DNA of 64,000 bases, taken from contig JARWKL010000010.1 in the NCBI GenBank assembly GCA_029961685.1, forward strand, positions 868,001-932,000, in the 5' to 3' direction. The notes under the pieces are model-generated. The model was not told the DNA's origin. It saw nothing but the letters and a program-made list of their open reading frames with translations, and did no database searches. How positions within the stretch are numbered: the stretch's first letter is position 1; every line of letters starts with the position of its first letter. Position numbers and translations under genes: made by a program. The DNA comes from Aristolochia californica. Taxonomy: Eukaryota; Streptophyta; Magnoliopsida; Piperales; Aristolochiaceae. Of this stretch, positions 42,841-56,300 are shown one piece after another.

Positions 42841-43360
42841 TGTTCCTGCTGCGTCTCTCCCCCTTCTCACCCTCTTCTCTCCCTGTTCATTGTTGGAAAT
42901 GCTGTGGCCGGAGAAACGACATCTGGATTCTGGAAGAAGTGGGAATTTGGAGTTCTAAGAAGATTAGGGTTTTCCGTAAGTGGGTGTATTCTCTCCTGAG
43001 GCCTCTGGAAACTGAGCTGCTTGCTGCTTTCTTTTCGTTTTGCTATAAGGGGTTACTTTTTTGTTTGTTTTCAGTTCCATGTCTGGGTAGAATTTCTGGG
43101 TTTTACGTGGATTTAAGCTTGATGGGTCGATCGTTAATCATCATCTGGTGTCTGATCTTTACACCGTGTCACTGTTGTCCTTCCTCGTTTTCGAGTTTTT
43201 CTTTTGTGGATCTCGATCGATGCTGCTAACTTTACTCATTTTTGGTTTCCTGTGGCTGCGAAAATATCTCTCACTGTTGGGATAGATAGATGACCTTACA
43301 TGGGTTTGATCACAACACCCCGTTAGGCTGATCAGATCCACTGTCGATGTTTCTTTTTCT

Positions 43361-43393
<33 letters not shown>

Positions 43394-44240
43394 CTGGTCT
43401 GAACTGCTGACGGATTCCTCGGCCTTTTTCAGTTTCGTTCACTTGGATACTAGTTTCAGAAACGGTATTCAGTTTTTAATTTCTTCTTCGTTCTTGTCAG
43501 GTTGATTCGAACTTGATCACGGTACTGCTGTAAACTGAAGAGATTCAAATGCTTCTTAAAATGATCTTGACGTGGAATGAAGAACTAATTGAGGTGGTTT
43601 CTGGGTACAAATTTTCAAAACGAAAGCTGTTCTTAAGCTTCTCTTTAAAAAAAAAAAAAAAAAAATCTTTGTCTTCTTGTTCTCTCCTTTGTGTTTTGCT
43701 ATTTTCATTTGTCGGGAAATCGAAACTAGCTTTGGGGGTCTGGAGATTTCCAGTTGAGCCTTTTGGGATCTCTTGTTCATGAAATTTCATTTTGTTCCTT
43801 CGATTGCATGGAATGACGTTTATCTTCCGTGAAGATTTAAGACTTTAAAAGGGAGAAAAGGGGAGCAATTCTTTCTTTTTTTCAAAATTTAATTTTTTAG
43901 TTTGGTTTTCATTTTGTGCTTTTGCATTTGATTGTCAAGGATTATGGAAACTCTATTACACTGAGCAAACTTGTTGTGGAAATATATCTGATGAATAAGA
44001 AGAAAACCTACTAATTTGTGGCTAGTGATGGATGGAATCTTCAATGCTGTTCCAGTTTGGGGTTTTCCGTATAAACTTTAAACATTGAAGTTTCTTTTGT
44101 TTTTTCTTTCTGTCAATAGAGTTCCAATACCTGTTCTTCTTTTGGTAGTATGGAAATTGTGGATGTCTGTAATTTGCTGTGAATTTTGTATTTGACATCT
44201 TGACGATGTTCTTCAATTCTTTTGTGGGTTCAAAATTTCA
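42840..44240 (+). promoter_or_regulatory. Probable leader/primary transcript region of MIR319
   Basis: CT-rich sequence at 42840-42890 is followed by GC-richer leader-like DNA and a possible donor 'ccgtaagtgg' at about 42975. Long T runs are at 43360-43393 and an A run at 43648. No protein family is recognised. It is assigned to the miRNA primary transcript only because it sits directly upstream in the same orientation; the transcription start is not known. Confidence 0.35.
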
Positions 44241-44440
44241 AGAAATCGCTTGAGAGAGCTTCCTTCAGTCCACTCATGGGTGGTTAGAGGGTTGATTTAG
44301 CTGCCGACTCATTCATTCAAGCACTTGGTAGAAGTGTCCATGGCTACTTTGTGAATGTGTGAATGATGCGGGAGATAAACCTCATCCTTTTCCTCCTGTG
44401 CTTGGACTGAAGGGAGCTCCCACCTCCTGTTTCCTTTAAT
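44240..44440 (+). ncRNA. MIR319: miR319 precursor hairpin
   Basis: The 3' arm holds TTGGACTGAAGGGAGCTCCC at 44402-44421, identical to the 20-nt core of plant miR319. The 5' arm holds the star strand, beginning AGAGCTTCCTTCAGTCC, at 44255-44275, and pairs with it as in known MIR319 genes. A second stem segment pairs CGACTCATTCATTCA (about 44305) with TGAATGTGTGAATGATGCGG (about 44360-44380), the usual long MIR319 stem processed from the loop side. In the family, miR319 guides cleavage of class II TCP transcription-factor mRNAs (TCP2/3/4/10/24), setting leaf and petal growth. No protein-coding frame overlaps it. Confidence 0.96.
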
Positions 44441-47400
44441 TTTTTTGTCTTTGTTAACAATTATCAGATTGAATATCAGATTGAATTCTTACTGAAACTT
44501 GAAACTGTTGATTGGTGTTTGAGCTCTTTAATCATTCAAATTTCTCATCACCCTGTTGCTGTCTGCATTTGGGTGATTTATTTCTTCCATTTGGTTGTAG
44601 CATTTTAGAAGAATTCTAGTTCCTTCATAAGTTTCTTGAGAATAAAAGGGAAATTTGATGTATAAATACTAAGAAAGACACTAACAAGTTCTGTTCTAGC
44701 CAGTTTTTCTATCTGATTTCCAATTTGCAAACAAGTATGTTCAGGTAAAGATTTCAATTGTCTTAGATTTTAATAACTGCCTCTGATTTCCAGTTCCTTG
44801 TATATTTCACTGTATGTATTGCATAGCCTGGCTATAGATTTTTTACTTTTTTTTTTTCTAAGTTGATAAATCTACGATATTTTTTATGATTACTCTTTGT
44901 TTTTTCAATTATAAGTGTCATACAAATAGCTTAATTTTCCTGGAATCCTTAATATTCATCTCATTTAGGTTTAACCCAACTCTTTACAAGACCCAGTTAG
45001 CAGTTTCTGAGTTTCACCTGGGAGCAGTCTGTGATCTTTGCAACTAGTATGAACTCCGAGAAAGCTTCTATGGTTAGGGTTCATACCCATTTAATAATTT
45101 TCAGGATGGCGCAGACATGTTTCAGCCATTTCCCTTTTGAGGCTTCGCTACACAGAAGAAAAAGTAAACTGTCAAGATCCTCCAAAGCTCCTTTCCTAAG
45201 CTTAGTCATCTTTCTTGTTAAAGGTAACAGAATAAAACTTGAACACATCAATCCATCGTTAAAGTGTCGTCTCTCCCAGTTGGCTTGTCTCAGGTTTCAT
45301 CTTATTCTAATCCAGATATTCCAGTTGGGTAAGCTGAGTCTGATAGACTGAAAAACGAAACATTTCTCTTTCTCTGGAAAAAAACGAAAAATGCTCGGGC
45401 TCTACTACCTTTTCTTCGGTTTTCTATTGGAGGGCTGAAGTGGCCTTCTTTGAAACTTGAAACCAGCTTATTATATTTCATGACTGGAGATTGGAACTTG
45501 AGTTTATCTTGGGAACCCTCCAGTGCTTTCTGTATTTTATTTAGCAAAAAAAAAAGAGGTTCCCAAACCAGCCAACTATTGAGCACTACCCACCTCGGAA
45601 ACCGAGGGAAGGAGTACGATCTTGTCAGCTTGGAGCGGCATTGAATCAACTTTTAGGTAATATTTTTCTGCTTTCCTTTTGGAACCATCAGATTATTTAA
45701 TCCAAATTAATTTCTCTCTGCAAGTACCAATTACTGTTCTGATAAAGATTATTGAAAGCACTCGAAGCTCAATTTTTATGGTTAGTTCTGATATTGAAAG
45801 TACACTTCGATCTGATTTAAATGTTTTGGGAGGAGAGCACTTTTGTTTTATTATGGATTCTATGGATTAGTCCTTCAGATTATTGAAATATGTTGTTCTG
45901 ATACGCCATGGAGACACCGCATGTTAGTTTTTTCTTACTTTTCTACTTTTCTGGAAATCTGGGATGTGCATGCCTGTACCTGTTTCTTCTTCCTCCTGCG
46001 CCTCTGAGAAAATATCAGGTTGTGAGTTTAAGTGTTAACAAGATTTTTCTGCCATGAAATGTCTTCTGGGTGGAACCCACTATCGTATCAGTGCTACTGC
46101 TTTTTACTTTGGTTTCTTGAGTAGAGAGTGGAGATGATGGAGAATGGGTACTACCTGCGGTTTGCAGAGGCATTTTATTCCCTTTTTTGGCAGACCCCAG
46201 GACTCGCACCCCCACAGGTTCTGATTGTTTGTTTGATCTTTTCCAATCCTAGTCTGTCTTCAAGAATTATTCAACCTTTTGATCATGAAAGGTGAAATGG
46301 GTCGCACGATGTTTTTCTGTTCTTCAGTAGCATCCTTAGAACAGAAAAAAGGATTGCAACCCTATTAGTTTATCGAATCGAAGTTCAGAACATATTATTT
46401 TCTTTTTTCTCAAAATGTATTCAGAATCGATGGTAAATTATGACAGTTTAAAATTCTTCCATTTGCCTAATGTATACGAATTTGTTTTCTTGGGTGGCTG
46501 ACCTGGGACGAATGTGGAAGGAAACAGGAGAGAGGCCAGGGGCGTTAAACATGCCATAAATGGAAAACTAAGATGGATCTTCAAGAACAAGAAAATGGAA
46601 ATGCGTGGTGAGGAAGAAGCGAGAACATACTTGGGTTACGGTGTTGCATAGGATTTACCACTGTTTTGATCTTTGTTTAAGCACATAGAGGTTATTGTCT
46701 CCTGGAGGAATACATGATAGCTGCTTCCGAGATTTGAGCGGGAAAGCTTAGGGTTTGCTTGTGAGAGTTGCGAGGAGGCACGTGGTGTATTTTCCGAATG
46801 ATGATGAACTTGTATTTTCAGAGTTTTCCGAATAAAGAAAAAGATACAACGCAGAAGGATTTTCAAAAGAACCTGAAAAACCCCATACTTTTTCTTTATT
46901 CTTGTAGAAAAAGTTGGCACAGTTCTGTATAAGCCAGCGGATAAAGTGTCGACAGGAAGAAATTTCTTACGTCCGTCGGACTCGCCCTGAACCATTTCAA
47001 TTTTTTTACCGAATCGTCGATGCTCTTGCAGCAGAAAGGTCCGCAGTCTGCACTGTGAAGAGGCCTGAGTCCTGCTTTTGGGGACGATGAATGCAAATTA
47101 TCCAACGTAGAATGGCAAATTTGCCTGCAGATTCTCTCTTAAAAAATAATAAAAATGCAGCTTTTGCAGGAACTGGGAAACCTAGTGCCTGACTCTCGGA
47201 GAGAATAATTCTTGAATGTTGCAGTCATCTTTACAATTGGGTCTACTGCTTATCAAACGAAATGGGATCCAGCTTGAGGAGAACAAATATACCGGAACCA
47301 GAGGGTGATCGTGGTCATTTTGGAGGACCGCCATTGATACTCCTGAACGTTGGCAAGCTTGCATGGATGCTACATTACCATGAACGTGTCTATAAGATAA

Positions 47401-48599
47401 CCAGTTCATGATACAATCCTGTTATATAATGTGTGACATAAGATGTTACACTCTTTAGTCAATGTTTTCGAGGCTGTAACGGGTTATGTCCATTAAGGCT
47501 CTAGGGGTGGAAACAAATTGAGTTGAGCTCGAGTCTTTAAGATGTTAAGTAACACTAAAGTTTAGCCAAAGATGTTATGTAATGTGCTATGTCCATTATG
47601 TTTTGGACTTAGAGCAGCTGATACCAGCAACCTTACTCACTATGCCCATGGAGGAAATGAACTAAGTTGAGTTTAAGCCTTGAGATGTTATGTAACACAG
47701 GTTTAGTGGAATGTTTTGGGCACTATAATGAATGTTATGCAACTGATTAGGCTAACCATCACTCTTAGGTACATTAAAATTTGGTAGGGTATTTGAAAGT
47801 AGTTTTACAAAACATTAAAATTTGAGGATAGGATTTCAAATCTAAGTACTTACATACTCAAATTTCTAGTTAGATCAGTCATAATTGATCAAGTACACTG
47901 AACTAGACCCATAACAGTTTGAGATCATCCGTTAAAATTTAGATTACTATTCGTGGACTATACTTTGAAATCAAATATTACATTGAGTTATTTTGTCCCC
48001 CATTCCCTAATTAAAAAAAAATCCTAGATTTACATTGAACTAGCATTTTGAAATCAAATCAAGTCATTAAGACTAGTTTAAGTTGTACATCAAAAGGATC
48101 TTTAGATTGGTATACCTCTTTGTTTGTGTTTGGATTATCAAATCAACCTATTCAAAGATCATTTACATTCAACTACATTGTAAGAATTAATCATTTCATT
48201 TTGGGTCAAGCCTCGAGGTTTCAAGACCTTTCACTCCCCAAACAAATTTAGACAAATTGTTGTAGTTGAGAAGTAGAGGTTAGCAAATTGAAAAATCCAT
48301 TGCGGGTTTAGACTAATATACCTAGTGAGCTACTAAAAATCCCTATGTGGGTCTAGTTTTGTGTAACCTAGATAGCTGTCGGAAAATTTCCTTATGGCTT
48401 TAGGCTAGTGTGCTTATTTGGTTGTTGTAAACCTAAGTGAAAGTATGCTAATACTCATTAAAATTTTCTTGCAGATTAAGGATAACAACAATGACCAACC
48501 CAATAATACTCGTTAATATTTTCTTGCATTACTAGCTTTACAGTGTTTTGAATGCCCTATGTTTTTAATGATAATCCATTAGAGTTGTTAAATTGTTAG
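44441..48599. other. Downstream of MIR319: no supported gene
   Basis: Open frames are present at 45031-45351, 45302-45649, 46636-46995 and 46896-47105, but none shows a recognisable family, codon pattern or splice structure. 47490-47530 ('ctaggggtggaaacaaattg', 'gagttgagctcgag') resembles a common plant repeat edge. 47540-47700 repeats 'gatgttatgtaac' three times. 48280-48440 repeats 'aaaatccctatgtggg' style units. Confidence 0.45.
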
Positions 48600-49480
48600 T
48601 AGATTCACCTTAGGATTGGACTCAAAGGCCCAGGCATTCAACCAGAGACTCGTTCACTTTGAGCAGGATGAGAACTGGGAGGTGAAGGACGTTGTTCTCT
48701 AGTTTAATGTCAGGATGAGAACCAGAGAGTCTCGTCTCCCTTGCAATTCCGTACCAGATTGTGTTCCTACAAGTCTGAGCCTCAGGAGATCTAGTAGATG
48801 GGGTGGCTTGTATCCTTCCTTGCTTGCTTCTGTGCAGGTTCCCATGAAAAGCATCAGAAATGACTCCATGTATGTGACCTGCTCGCGAGATTGAAGCAAG
48901 GAACTCCACAAGAAGAAATTTGCCGCCATAGAAAAAAATTCTCTTTGATTGGTTTTCTTGTGTTTGTGCTACCACGGACACCTGGTTTTCCAGCAACAGC
49001 TCCTCCATCAACTTATGCACCACAGTACACCTTCCCCGCTCACCAAACAACGGATCACCGGCACCATAGCCTCAATATCTCCAGCACAAAGCAACCATCA
49101 AGTATCATCAGCTCACAAAACTTATCTTCATCATCTCTCCTCTCTTCATCCAGTTCCTCATACAATCCATCACCTCAGCCACAATCTCCTTCATCGTCTC
49201 CTTCAAGTCACTGAGTTTTCTTTGATCTTTTGAAGAACTGGGACAGGGTTCTGTGCTTGTGCTCTTCCATGGCCTTCAGCTGTGCCTCGCCATAATGAAA
49301 CGGACCGACTGAAACCTGCTTTGGCCTGTAAACCTTCTCACTCCGCTGCACAAGCCAGGGAGGTACTTCGTATGTGGAACATTTTTCCCATCGTTTTACT
49401 TCATCAGTAGAGTCCAGCAGTCGCTGGAGCTGATCAACAGACTTTGCAGGAACCACCTGATCACCCTTTTCGATCCGCAT
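48600..49480 (-). pseudogene. DUF247 (UPF0481) family pseudogene
   Basis: The minus strand begins with an open 90-codon frame (49480-49208) carrying the DUF247 N-terminus: KCSTYEVPPWLV, YRPKQVSVGPFHYGEAQLKA then MEEHKHRTL. After its stop, further family segments follow in other frames: DEDKFCELMILDGCFVLEIL (about 49132-49085), GDPLFGE then EELLLENQ (about 49060-49000), PPHLLDLLR (about 48805-48780), and DIKLENNVLHLPVL (about 48710-48669). The parts are in correct family order but split by at least three frameshifts. The C-terminal half (gate-like region and TM anchor) is missing at 48600. DUF247 proteins are plant membrane-anchored proteins of mostly unknown role; some are linked to grass self-incompatibility. 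It has no intron and is not functional. Confidence 0.85.
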
Positions 49481-50314
49481 ACCAGAGCAGAATGTGCAGT
49501 GAGGTGGTTTTTTTTTTTTTTTAAAGTTTGGAGTCCAGTAGTACTAATTTCATTGAAAAATCTTAATTCAAACCATTTGGTTCCTTTTAAAGTTTTAAAT
49601 CTTTTACTTAGGGGAAACTTATAAAACTTTCAATTGAATCTCTTAAGAGCTTTGGTACATGTTTCTTGGAAGTTACAAAAGCATTTCCTTCTTTCACAAG
49701 ATTTCAGCCTGTAAGCCAAAAGCACAATCTGTTCTTAAGCCCTCCAATGGTTCATAAAAACAAAAAAAACAAAAATAAAAGATTGTTCCCAGTTCCACTC
49801 TACCGCATAATTGCACCTTAGAAGCATAGATTTATTGCAGTCTGCATGGCATTTGATTACAACTCTGAACTTTGCTTAAATTAAGTTCTTACTGAGCAGT
49901 AGTAGAACGGCCACCACCACCACCAAGCGTTCAACTTCTGTTTCATAAGCTTTATAACATGTGAATATTCTATTTATACTTCAGAAGAACATGTAATGAA
50001 CAGACACCCACCAATCTGTAGTATCAGAAGAAAAAAAATCCCCATATATATGGCTTCCAAGGTATTACAACATTGAATACAGCAATATGAACACCAACAA
50101 CCGCATCTCCTTCCCTTCAATTCTCCATTGTAGTTCAGAACAAATCTGTTCGTGACTCTACATGTTGCAGTGTTTGCACCCCAAAAACAATCTTGCATCC
50201 GTGACTCAAAATGAGGGATGAATGTGTGGGGAGAGAGCTTCAATTCCATGCAGCTTTCTTCATTCAACCAGAATTTTAGCTTCGAGTGTTTTTTCCCATG
50301 ACAAGGTGAGATTT
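49481..50314. other. Spacer between DUF247 relic and the E3 ligase 3' end
   Basis: AT-rich, with a T run at 49507. It probably contains the E3 ligase 3' UTR near 50000-50314. No gene was seen. Confidence 0.45.
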
Positions 50315-53300
50315 TCAGAATAGCTGGAAGAAAAGACTGGTTGAACCATCACCGAACGATCTCAGATCCGCAGGTTTTACCAATGCTCTGCACAGTGGGC
50401 ATGTTCTTTCTCTCTCAAACCTGAAAAAAATGCAAATTAAACCCTCCATGTTGTTAAAGAGTAAAGAGATACGCTTAATGGGGACGAGTTGCGAAGACAA
50501 GACAGTCAAGACAAACTTAACACTACCAACAGCTCCGAGGTGCATTTATTGAAAACATTCATCCAAGAAAAAGAAAAAAAACTAAATTAAATATTAGGCA
50601 AGAAGAAGCAATATGAGTTGGTTTCAATTTTTTGAGGATGAGCAAGGGAATAAGGCCCTCCCTTACAATTCTGACTGGCCAAAACAAAACCATCTTATAT
50701 GTTAGCGAAGTATATGCATCCATAAATATATCAAACATAATCTGTTGAATGAAGTCGATGAAGGTTAAAAAGCACCATATCATAAAGCTAGCAACTACCG
50801 GGAGGAATAAGGATATTATTTAAAGAACAAAAAAATAAAAATTAACCAGTGATAAACTCACCATTCAGACACACAATCTTCACAGAATATGTGTTTGCAT
50901 CTAAGTAGGATAGGTGCATGCATCTTTTCCTGGCAAATAGCACAAAGATCACCAGCCGCAATAACCTGCACTTTTCACTTAGTTGCTTTAGATAACATTC
51001 TCTATTTTATATACTTCTGGGAATATTGATTACACACATGCACCCGAGATTTCCCATGAGTGAGACATGAAACAAGACCTCACATTAAGAGACTCTAATA
51101 AATGTAGAGCAACAACAAAAGCCAAAGGGAAGGAAATTGTCACATAACCTTCAGAATATAGTTATATTTTTCTGATAATCAAGAGCACGGGATGAGAAAA
51201 AAGTGATCCAACATGTTATTTTGAAGGATGAAAACTTTAATAAGAACCGGAATGAAAAAAACAGCAAGGCGGGTAACAGAGATCCAAAACCAATGTTAAA
51301 ATATCAGTTCAGGGGTATTTTAGTCATTTTAATATTACATTTTTCTCTTATATTATGACTGTTAGATACACACTGTCTTAGTTTATCTACAGTTCAATTT
51401 TCATTCAATTTATATGTATTTTAGGAGATATGCAATTATGAGTATTGAGGGGCATTTTTTTCCTTTTGTAAAAGATCACTTAAAACGTGTTTTTTTGGAA
51501 ACGAGCTCCAAGGCAGCAAGGCTGCTCTCTTCCCAGATTTCTCCTTCTTCTCTTCTATTTTCTTCCCAAATCTCATATTTTTCAACCATACTACCCAAAA
51601 GGTATCACAGACTCAAAATAGAAGAACATGCTATGAAGAACTTTTTACCCTGGCTTTCCTTCAGGGAGATATTGTACTCATTTTCCTCTTCAATATATAT
51701 AGGATGCTTTAGTTTGGGTGCTATCAGTTTGGGCGACATCAGATATCATGCACCTCATACAGAACAACAGGGAGATGAGATGAATCTAGTGTTTAGAGGA
51801 TAATAAGTATGACTTGTGTGAATATTATAAAGGTTATCTTCTTATCACATTTCACATCTCAACACCATTACCTATGTTGGCCACTATTTAAGTTGGATAA
51901 ATCTGCCTTCAGCATCTTTAGGTGCATTAGATGGTACCTTTGAAGCAAGGAAACTCAAGGGCATTTTAAAGCAAATCAAGCTCCATTCAAAGAGTCATAG
52001 AGAGATCTCACACACACTTTTCTCGGCAAACCACTCATCGGGAGAAAATGCCAAATTACAGTAATCCAAAGGTAGATTTTACGTTGATAGCAGAAGAGAT
52101 GAGCAGCCTAGGACCACATTGAAATTAGGGATTCATCCACCCATATCCCAGCATTGGAATTATGGATTCATCAATCCATATTATAGAAGAACATTCTTCT
52201 GGAGTTATATTTACTTTTCCATGCCAAGTTTAGAGTTAATTAACAGATATAGACAATAATAAACACAAAGAAAGAGCATACGCTAAAAAATGTTAAACTA
52301 CCAGAGGTATACATGTAACAATGCAATATTTGAAGGTATAATACATAATTAACCCTTCAATAGTCATGTGAACTCCATACCTTACATTTTTAAGTGTTCC
52401 CATATACCTCATGAGAGTAATCGTTCTGCAAGCTCTAATAGATATAGGTGATTATACAGGCTGCAATGATATTTTCAAAGAAAAATAACATGCGGAGAAA
52501 GCAGTGGAGATTACCTGTTCAGTAGTTGCATATGACCCATAGTGTACTTCTTTACGTGACAATGCCTTCAGGGCAGTGAAGAAGGATTGGACCTAAATAT
52601 AACATGTAGAAAAAAGAAAGATAAACAATACATTAAATCCTTTATAGTCATACCAAGCAAAAGTTACCTTGACTGCATCTTTATACTACCAAGCAATGGT
52701 TACTTCACACAATAGCAATGATTACAATCATAACAGTAAGAATATTTCATCATTTCAAAAAAAAAAAAAAACAGTAAGAATATTTGTTCAAAAAAATTTG
52801 TCATCAACTTCAACAATGAGAACAATAATTACATACAAATGAATAAGAACTGCAAATATTTCAGTAAGCATGTAAAGATAAGTTTCTGATGATAATGCTC
52901 TTTTCGTGAATTTTACTTCAGGTTGACACCCAAACAAAAAAAAAAGGCAGAAGAAGAATCAAGTTAATAGGATCTGAACCATTTTGTCAATGAATGGAGA
53001 TGTAAATGCATCATAGCCACCAATTCATAATTTTGGGCCACTAATTAGCTATGGATAAAAAATAAAATAAGCATAATCTGCATTATCAATGGATGACATT
53101 AAACCCCTAGGCAGATCTGTCACATGGATGGATGAGAAACTGATATATTCGGGTAAACCTCACTTTTTTCAGAGCACAATTGATTCATGAATCTCCAAAA
53201 AGGTTCTTCTTAAAAGGAAACATGTGCACAGAACAATTTGTAGCCACCTAGAGATAAGAGCCCTCAGATTATTAATAGAAAAAAATCATACAACTCTTAC

Positions 53301-56300
53301 CTTTTCCACAACTGATGTCAGCTTGAAAGTTAGGTATAATCCCGTTGTAAGTGACGAAAATAGGCTCCCATATTCCTTGTTCAAGAAAAACCGATACCAA
53401 ACAGGGGTAGGTAACAATGCACGGTATAGAAGAAGAAGATACTCTACTAGCGTTAGCATTTGACCCTAGAAAAGCCAAATACATAAAATAGTCAGACAAG
53501 CTTCATTGTAACAGCTATTAGGTGGCTATCAATCAGATTTAATGGAGTTCAGAATATTTTGGGTTCTAGTAGCTTCTCATAACAATAACTGCACTAGAAG
53601 CACAAAAATTGGAAAAGAATATTACCTGCTTACGATAGTTACGGCCTCTGTTATTTTTGTAGTACATCAGTAAAATACACTTCAATACCATTGCTGCTTG
53701 CCGCACCATAGTATCTGGAAAAAATCTATGTTGAGAAACCACTCTAAAAATAGAATAAATAAGATTAAAGAACAAGACACAAATATTTGAAGAAAATATT
53801 ATCTATGAAATTTTAGAGAAGATATAAAATAGTATATACAATAGTTTCTAAGCTCTAAATCATTCATTTTGAAAAGAGAGAGAGCATTAAGGAACAAACA
53901 CACAGACATGTTGCAGAGCTGATTTTTTTTTTTATATGTTGTACAAATTACAGTTTGTTTTGGTCATGCAACATTATTATTTGTTCAAAAAGGACAGACA
54001 CAAGCTGCACATAAAAGATTGTTTACCAGAAAAGGAGGTTTTAGACTTTTTTTTTTTTTTGAAAAGTCAAATCCTGTACCTAGATGAGACCTGAACCCAA
54101 GACCTCATCCTAGAAACCCCCTTATGTGGCCATCATGCAATAGCCAACCCAAAAGACCCCCACCCATGCTGACATCGAGAAAAGGCCCAACCCAGACTCC
54201 CACCCTATCACCTCATCCCTGCCCTACTTTTTGACATGGTTGAAAGTTCAACCCCGTCCCCAGTCCCTTATCCCCACTCCATCCCAACCAATGCCCCTAG
54301 AAAAAGAGGAAGAAAAGCCCCCTTTTCCCCACAGCAATTGTGCAGCTTCCCACACAGTTGTGAAGAGGAGAGGGTGCTCCCTCTCTCCCTCATCGAGAGG
54401 AGCCCTCCTTTTTATAAAAACAGAAAGAACAGAGTGGCAAGAGCTCCCTTCTCTCCACTAGATTCCCGCCACCTCTGCTCCCTCGACTATGATGAGGGTC
54501 AAGGAGCCCTTCTCCCCCTTCTCACAACATACAGATAGGAGGATCCCCCTCTCTGTAAAAGCAGAGAGAAGGGAGAAGTGTGGAAGAGAAAGAGTGAGAG
54601 AGGGGCATATTAGGCCTTTTCCCTTATTTCTGGCAATGTTACACCCTGACCATTTTCTTAACTAACTACACACTGAATATGTAAAACAGTAGATAACAGA
54701 ACAACCTAAGCCTTAAATAATCAGAAAAGAGATCAAATACCGTTGACCATGATGATGAACACAGCATGCCAGAATGGTGGTATTTCTTTCGGAGGAAGCA
54801 TGACCAGAGGATATAATAGATCATCATTTCTGTACCACCAGTATACTCCAACTACATGTAGCATGAAAACTAATGTAATTCCAACCAGAACAGAAAATTT
54901 TCTCTCCCCCTGCACAGAAATCAACTAATAGTTAATCTACTGCGTACATCGCAAATATTTTTTTTTTGCTTGATGATCATATAAATCCAATCAACTGCTA
55001 ATTTTGGTGAAAGGTGTAAAAATAATCTAAAAATTGAAGAAGTAACAACTGAGAATTAAACTGAGCCTCTTCTTCCAGACTCTAAAAAGAGCTAATGAGA
55101 ATGCACAATCATGATTACTACTCATGTTTAAGTTAGTTCGGTTTGTAAGAATGCATTATGAAACAATTCATGGCAAGGCAATAAGCACTTCTTACATAAT
55201 AAGTGGAAGAAATGGTAAAAGTGCACAAAGATGTAACACCCAGTAGAATGGTACAGTAAGTAAATATTTCAGCTCACTAGAGGGGAAAATTAATAAAATC
55301 AAATAGAAGAAGAAGAAGAAGAAGAAGAAGAAGCTTGTAGTTAAGATTTGACCCCTCATAAAAAAGAATTCAATGTAAAATGGAAGAAATTTTGTGATAA
55401 CAAACAATGCAAGAACATTAAAGGCTAAAAAATAAAATCTCGTAGGCAGACTTTCAAAAACCATCATAAAAAAAACAACAACAAAAATCTGAAGACTCCC
55501 TACTAATTTCCAACTATGCCAAGTCAAACCAAGAAGATAATATCAAGAATTAAAATATTGTACCAGAATCAGAATCAAGAAAAATGAATTTGAGAAGTTC
55601 ATAAGAACAAACTATATTAACAGTACCTTTAGAGCTGTCTGCTTACGCAGAATATCATTTGACTTAAACATCACTGCTGCAATCCAAATAGTAACAAAGA
55701 AACCTGCAAGGTCAGAGAGGTGAAATGTCATTAGCTTGAGAAGAACTAAACATAGGGGAGTGGCACAGACAATATTTGACATTCTTAGGGTGAACGGTAA
55801 AGAGAAATAAGATACTATATTGTGTCCTTTCAGATGTTAAAGGTCACATATGAAAGAGGATATACCTACACTGATTTTAAGCATATTATATATAGGAGGC
55901 ATTACAGAAAGAAAAGTATGGGCATGGCGAGGACAACATCAAAATAGATATAATCAAGCAGTATACACGGCAAAAGTAAAGAAAAAGTAAACACTGATTT
56001 AAGCATATTATATATAGGAGGCATTACAGAAAGAAAAGTATGGGCACGGTGAGGACAACATCAAAATAGATATAATCAAGCAGTATACACGGCGAAATCA
56101 CCTTTTTTTTGGGAGTTAGCTCCTCCTTTTTTGGTTCTCTTAACAAAATCACCTTTCATAAAAAAAACAAAAAGCAGTATACATGGTGAATGTAAAGAAA
56201 CGGTAATTTAAAGTATTGTTATGCTTATAATCACAAAAAACAGGTAGAGTTAAATTACAGAAAAGAACAAACTTTGAAAGCAGGGACAATTTTTCTTTTA

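Noticed and set aside
46636..47409. Three minus-strand open frames that could be a gene
   Set aside because: No shared family, no consistent splice sites and a Phe-rich stretch from T runs; not supported as coding.
54231..54538. Overlapping 76- and 100-codon frames
   Set aside because: They lie inside a C-rich intron island on the strand opposite the E3 gene; low-complexity composition.
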